Assembly (NCBI RefSeq): GCF_011046535.1
Contig: NZ_CP049257.1
Coordinates: 4,650,001-4,714,000, forward strand
Direction of reading: 5' to 3'
Source of the DNA: Nocardioides anomalus
GTDB taxonomy: Bacteria > Actinomycetota > Actinomycetes > Propionibacteriales > Nocardioidaceae
DNA: 64,000 nt
Shown here in pieces: positions 61,959-64,000 of the stretch. The position numbers and the translations under genes are program-made. The notes under the pieces are model-generated. The model ran no database searches. It had not been told where the DNA came from and saw nothing but the letters and a program-made list of their open reading frames with translations. Every line of letters starts with the position of its first letter. Position 1 is the stretch's first letter.

Positions 61959-62360
61959 GTGCTGGTGGCGGCCCTGCTGTCGGGCAGCACCCTGGTCGCC
62001 GGCTGCACCGGCGACGACGGCGACGACAGCGCGAGCGGCGACTCCTCGGTCCGCTCGTTCTGCACCGCGCTGGAGACCTTCCGCGCCGACGTCGACGCCG
62101 CCGACTCCGCCGACCTCCCGGCGTACATCCGCGCGCTGAAGGACGCCGCCGGCGCGGTGGCCGACGTCGGCGTGCCCGACGACATCCCCGTCGCGGCCGA
62201 GCAGGGCTTCGAGCTCACCGTGAGCCGCATCGAGGACCTGGCCGACGACGCCACCCAGGACGACGTCGCGCGCCTCGGCGACGTCAGCGACGAGGACCAG
62301 CGACGCCTCGACGCGCTCGAGGACTACATCGAGAAGGCCTGCCCCGACCTCGGGGCCTGA
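61959..62360 (+). CDS. Small lipoprotein, second of the tandem pair, start unclear
   Basis: About 133 residues if the GTG at 61959 is used. The conserved signal peptide (RAATRLVLVAALLSGSTLVAGC) begins upstream of any ATG/GTG in this frame, so the basic N-region lacks a normal start codon. The gene may use a non-standard start, be mis-started here, or be a partly degraded duplicate. The lipobox is VAGC. The mature part has the same two-cysteine helical layout as its neighbour (SFCTALETF ... KACPDLGA). Confidence 0.65.
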   Translation: MLVAALLSGSTLVAGCTGDDGDDSASGDSSVRSFCTALETFRADVDAADSADLPAYIRALKDAAGAVADVGVPDDIPVAAEQGFELTVSRIEDLADDATQDDVARLGDVSDEDQRRLDALEDYIEKACPDLGA

Positions 62361-62363
62361 GCC

Positions 62364-62699
62364 TCACACCACCTGCGGCGGCTGCCCCGTCTCGCTGACC
62401 ATCGGTCGGCCCGCGGCCTCCCACTCGAGCATCCCGCCGTCCAGGTTGACCACGTCGCGGCCCTGCTGGGCCAGCCACGCGACCGCCTGCGCCGAGCGGC
62501 CGCCGACCTTGCAGACCACCAGGGTCTGGCCCTCCGGCACCTCGTCGAGCCGCTGGGTGAGCTGCCCGAGCGGGATGTGCAGCGCGCCCTCCACGTGGCC
62601 GTGCGCCCACTCCACGGGCTCGCGCACGTCGAGGACGCTGACGCCCTCCGGCAGCGGGTCGGGAACGCCGGAGATGGAGACGGTGGGGATGCCGGGCAC
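62364..62699 (-). CDS. Rhodanese-domain protein
   Basis: 111 residues, single rhodanese domain. The active-site loop is VCKVGGRSAQA with the catalytic Cys, and SVLDVREPVEWAHGHVEGALHIP precedes it as usual. It may act as sulfurtransferase or persulfide carrier. TAGGTT (minus, 62706-62711) ends 6 bp before the GTG start. Confidence 0.88.
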   Translation of the reverse strand: MPGIPTVSISGVPDPLPEGVSVLDVREPVEWAHGHVEGALHIPLGQLTQRLDEVPEGQTLVVCKVGGRSAQAVAWLAQQGRDVVNLDGGMLEWEAAGRPMVSETGQPPQVV

Positions 62700-62860
62700 G
62701 GCTCCAACCTAGCCGCCGCCGCCTCGAGCGCGGACGTCGCGGCCGGTCGCTGAGGGGCGCGTCGCAGCGCTCCGGCAGCGGGAATCGATCCACGCCGCTG
62801 CGTCGTCTTCGACCGCGCCTCCACGCGGTGCGTCGAGCGTCAACCGGTTGTCAAAATGTT

Positions 62861-62906
62861 ACCTCCTGTGGCAAACCACGAATCGCGTGGTTTGCCACAA
62901 GGAGGT
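62861..62906 (+). promoter_or_regulatory. RNA hairpin sequestering the RBS of a small peptide gene
   Basis: Arm 62861-62880 pairs with 62886-62906 over 20 bp with a single bulged A and a 5-nt loop (AATCG). The 3' arm ends in AAGGAGGT (62899-62906), the ribosome-binding site of the gene at 62914, and the 5' arm carries the complementary ACCTCC. In mRNA the site would be fully occluded, so translation needs opening of the stem (temperature, ligand, antisense or processing). A DNA operator is the alternative reading. Confidence 0.75.
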
Positions 62907-62913
62907 ATCCGCA

Positions 62914-63033
62914 GTGAAGAAGTTCGTCGCAGCCGTCGTCCTGGCCGTCTCGGCCGTCGTGTCGGTGTCCGTCGCCCAGGTCGCACCGGGCTCGGACCTG
63001 CTGGCCGGTCCGGACGACCACTGGTGCTGCTGA
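62914..63033 (+). CDS. 39-residue exported peptide ending in Trp-Cys-Cys
   Basis: GTG start 7 bp after AAGGAGGT. KK at the N-terminus, then a 19-residue hydrophobic core (FVAAVVLAVSAVVSVSVAQ) like a Sec signal, then the short tail VAPGSDLLAGPDDHWCC. Processing would release a peptide of about 10-17 residues with two C-terminal cysteines. It has its own RBS-masking hairpin and a terminator downstream, so it is a real small gene. Possible roles are signalling peptide or peptide natural product precursor; no maturation enzyme is adjacent. A TPR-protein gene converges on it. Confidence 0.7.
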   Translation: MKKFVAAVVLAVSAVVSVSVAQVAPGSDLLAGPDDHWCC

Positions 63034-63046
63034 CCGCGTGAGGGCG

Positions 63047-63086
63047 GGCGGGGTCGGGCCGGAGCGCAGTCCGGCCCGGCCCCGCC
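63047..63086. terminator. Bidirectional terminator between peptide and TPR genes
   Basis: 17-bp stem (63047-63063 with 63070-63086, one G-U wobble) around GCGCAG. It lies between two convergent genes and could end both transcripts. Confidence 0.7.
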
Positions 63087-63097
63087 TCGGGCAGGTC

Positions 63098-64000
63098 TCA
63101 GTGCTGCTGGAGTCGCCGCAGCCCGGCCGCCGAGACCGCACCGCTGGCCACGGCGGCGTTGCGGTAGGCGTCGTGCGCCTCGTCGCGCAGTCCGAGCTCG
63201 TCGAGCAGCGCCGCCAGCTCGAACCAGGAGTCCGCCGCGCCGCGGTCGGAACCGACCCCGGTGAGGACGGCGACGGCCTGACGGTAGTGCGCGGCGGCCT
63301 GCTCGGGCTGGCCGAGCGCGAAGGACGCCTCACCCATGACGGTCAGCGCGCCGGCGTCGAGCAGGGGAGCGGTGCTGCCGACGTCGCGGTGCACGCCCTC
63401 GGCCTGCGCGAGCGCCTCGGTCGGCTCACCGGTGAGCAGCCGGGCCCTGGCCAGCGCGACGGCGTTGCGGCCCTTGTCGACCGGGCTGGCGCTGGACCAC
63501 GCGAGCTCCTCCGCGGCGGCGGTGAGGTTCTCGATCGCGCCGTCGGCGTCGGGCGGGTCCACGCGCAGCTGGAAGATGCCGAGCTGACTGCGCAGGCGGG
63601 CGACGTTCCGGTTGCCCTCGGCGGAGTCGAGCAGTCGCAGCGCCTTCTCGGCCAGGGGCAGCGCCGCCTCGGTGGCGCCGCGCCGCGACTCCATGATGCT
63701 GGCGTTCCAGTACGCCGAGGCGCGGGCCGCGTCGCTGCCGACGTCCTCGGCCTGCTTGACCGCCCGCCGGGCGAGCCGGACCGCGTGCCCGACGTCGCCG
63801 AGCACGAAGTGGGCCGCGGCCACGGTCACCGCGAGCTGCACCGCGTCGTCGGTGCCCTCCAGGCCGAGGTCGCGCAGCGAGGTCAGGCAGCGCTCGCCGG
63901 TGCTGATGGCGCGGGACAGGTCACCGCTCTCGCGGTAGCAGCGGCTCAGGGCGATCGCGATCCTGGTCGCGTCCGGGACCGAGCGGCTCGCCTCGAGGAG
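63098..64000 (-). CDS. TPR-repeat protein, C-terminal part (5' end outside window)
   Basis: The frame is open to the right edge, leaving about 300 C-terminal residues. It is a run of tetratricopeptide-like repeats (for example AHFVLGDVGHAVRLARRAVKQAEDVGSD, SFALGQPEQAAAHYRQAVAVLTGVGSD, LLDELGLRDEAHDAYRNAAV). Actinobacterial proteins of this kind often start with an XRE HTH or a LuxR/SARP domain, which would lie beyond the window. It converges on the small peptide gene across a shared terminator. Peptide sensing by TPR domains is known in RRNPP regulators of Firmicutes; whether this one does so is speculation. Confidence 0.72.
   Translation of the reverse strand, partial: LLEASRSVPDATRIAIALSRCYRESGDLSRAISTGERCLTSLRDLGLEGTDDAVQLAVTVAAAHFVLGDVGHAVRLARRAVKQAEDVGSDAARASAYWNASIMESRRGATEAALPLAEKALRLLDSAEGNRNVARLRSQLGIFQLRVDPPDADGAIENLTAAAEELAWSSASPVDKGRNAVALARARLLTGEPTEALAQAEGVHRDVGSTAPLLDAGALTVMGEASFALGQPEQAAAHYRQAVAVLTGVGSDRGAADSWFELAALLDELGLRDEAHDAYRNAAVASGAVSAAGLRRLQQH

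Overview
The window is very GC-rich, densely packed DNA from an actinobacterium. Starts are often GTG, ATGA/GTGA gene overlaps are common, and many genes appear to have leaderless promoters (a TAnnnT box 6-8 nt before the start codon). Gene content (leucine-type acyl-CoA carboxylase, KstR-like operator, SNF2/SWIM pair, Aat, EcsC, trHbO) fits the Nocardioides/Nocardioidaceae neighbourhood, but the genus is an inference. No rRNA, tRNA, CRISPR, IS element or prophage was seen.

Region 1 (1-30016) is the core of the window: a choline/glycine-betaine catabolic island. A minus-strand operon (7043 to 2151) encodes an IclR regulator, a B12-binding corrinoid protein, a pterin-type methyltransferase, a RamA/RACo-like [2Fe-2S] ASKHA activator and a DUF1638 protein. 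Divergent from it are an MttB-family methyltransferase without pyrrolysine (MtgB-like) and PurU. Downstream, a second IclR regulator precedes betaine-aldehyde dehydrogenase, a choline-dehydrogenase-like GMC enzyme and a ProV-ProW(fused)-ProX-BCCT uptake set. Then come an OYE-type reductase, a dimethylglycine oxidase/dehydrogenase and its own ETF beta/alpha. The inferred flow is choline to betaine aldehyde to glycine betaine. MttB plus the corrinoid protein takes the first methyl group to methyl-H4F, which MetF (cut by the left edge) can oxidise. DMG goes to sarcosine and methylene-H4F, with electrons to ETF. PurU then releases formate and regenerates H4F. Related 17-bp palindromes and GTTCC elements sit at three promoters of this island. 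Unrelated passengers inside it are an SDR/XRE pair, a ThrE exporter, an ACT protein and a TetR/MMPL divergon.

Region 2 (30072-46879) is a mosaic of small units: M15 peptidase, P-loop kinase, alpha/beta hydrolase, quinone oxidoreductase with ComB-like phosphatase, an OhrR/OsmC peroxide divergon, ABM monooxygenase, M13 peptidase, collagen-like protein, a LuxR regulator with two HTH domains, trHbO, an RHH-like protein, a RecQ-phosphoribosyltransferase fusion, a beta-hydroxyacid dehydrogenase, a DapB-like dehydrogenase behind a KstR-like box, and glutathione peroxidase.

Region 3 (46933-60088) holds the SNF2-SWIM pair, a TetR regulator and a leucine-catabolism-type operon (carboxylase beta and alpha subunits, HMG-CoA lyase). 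That operon continues through tight overlaps into two sulfotransferase-like genes flanking an unknown gene. The TetR gene and the carboxylase operon share the operator GGTTA-N8-TAACC. The carboxylase alpha subunit lacks about 25 residues of its biotin-carboxylase N-domain.

Region 4 (60049-64000) has EcsC, Aat, two tandem paralogous lipoprotein genes, a rhodanese and a 39-residue exported peptide ending in Trp-Cys-Cys. The ribosome-binding site of the peptide gene is buried in a 20-bp hairpin. A convergent TPR-protein gene runs off the right edge.
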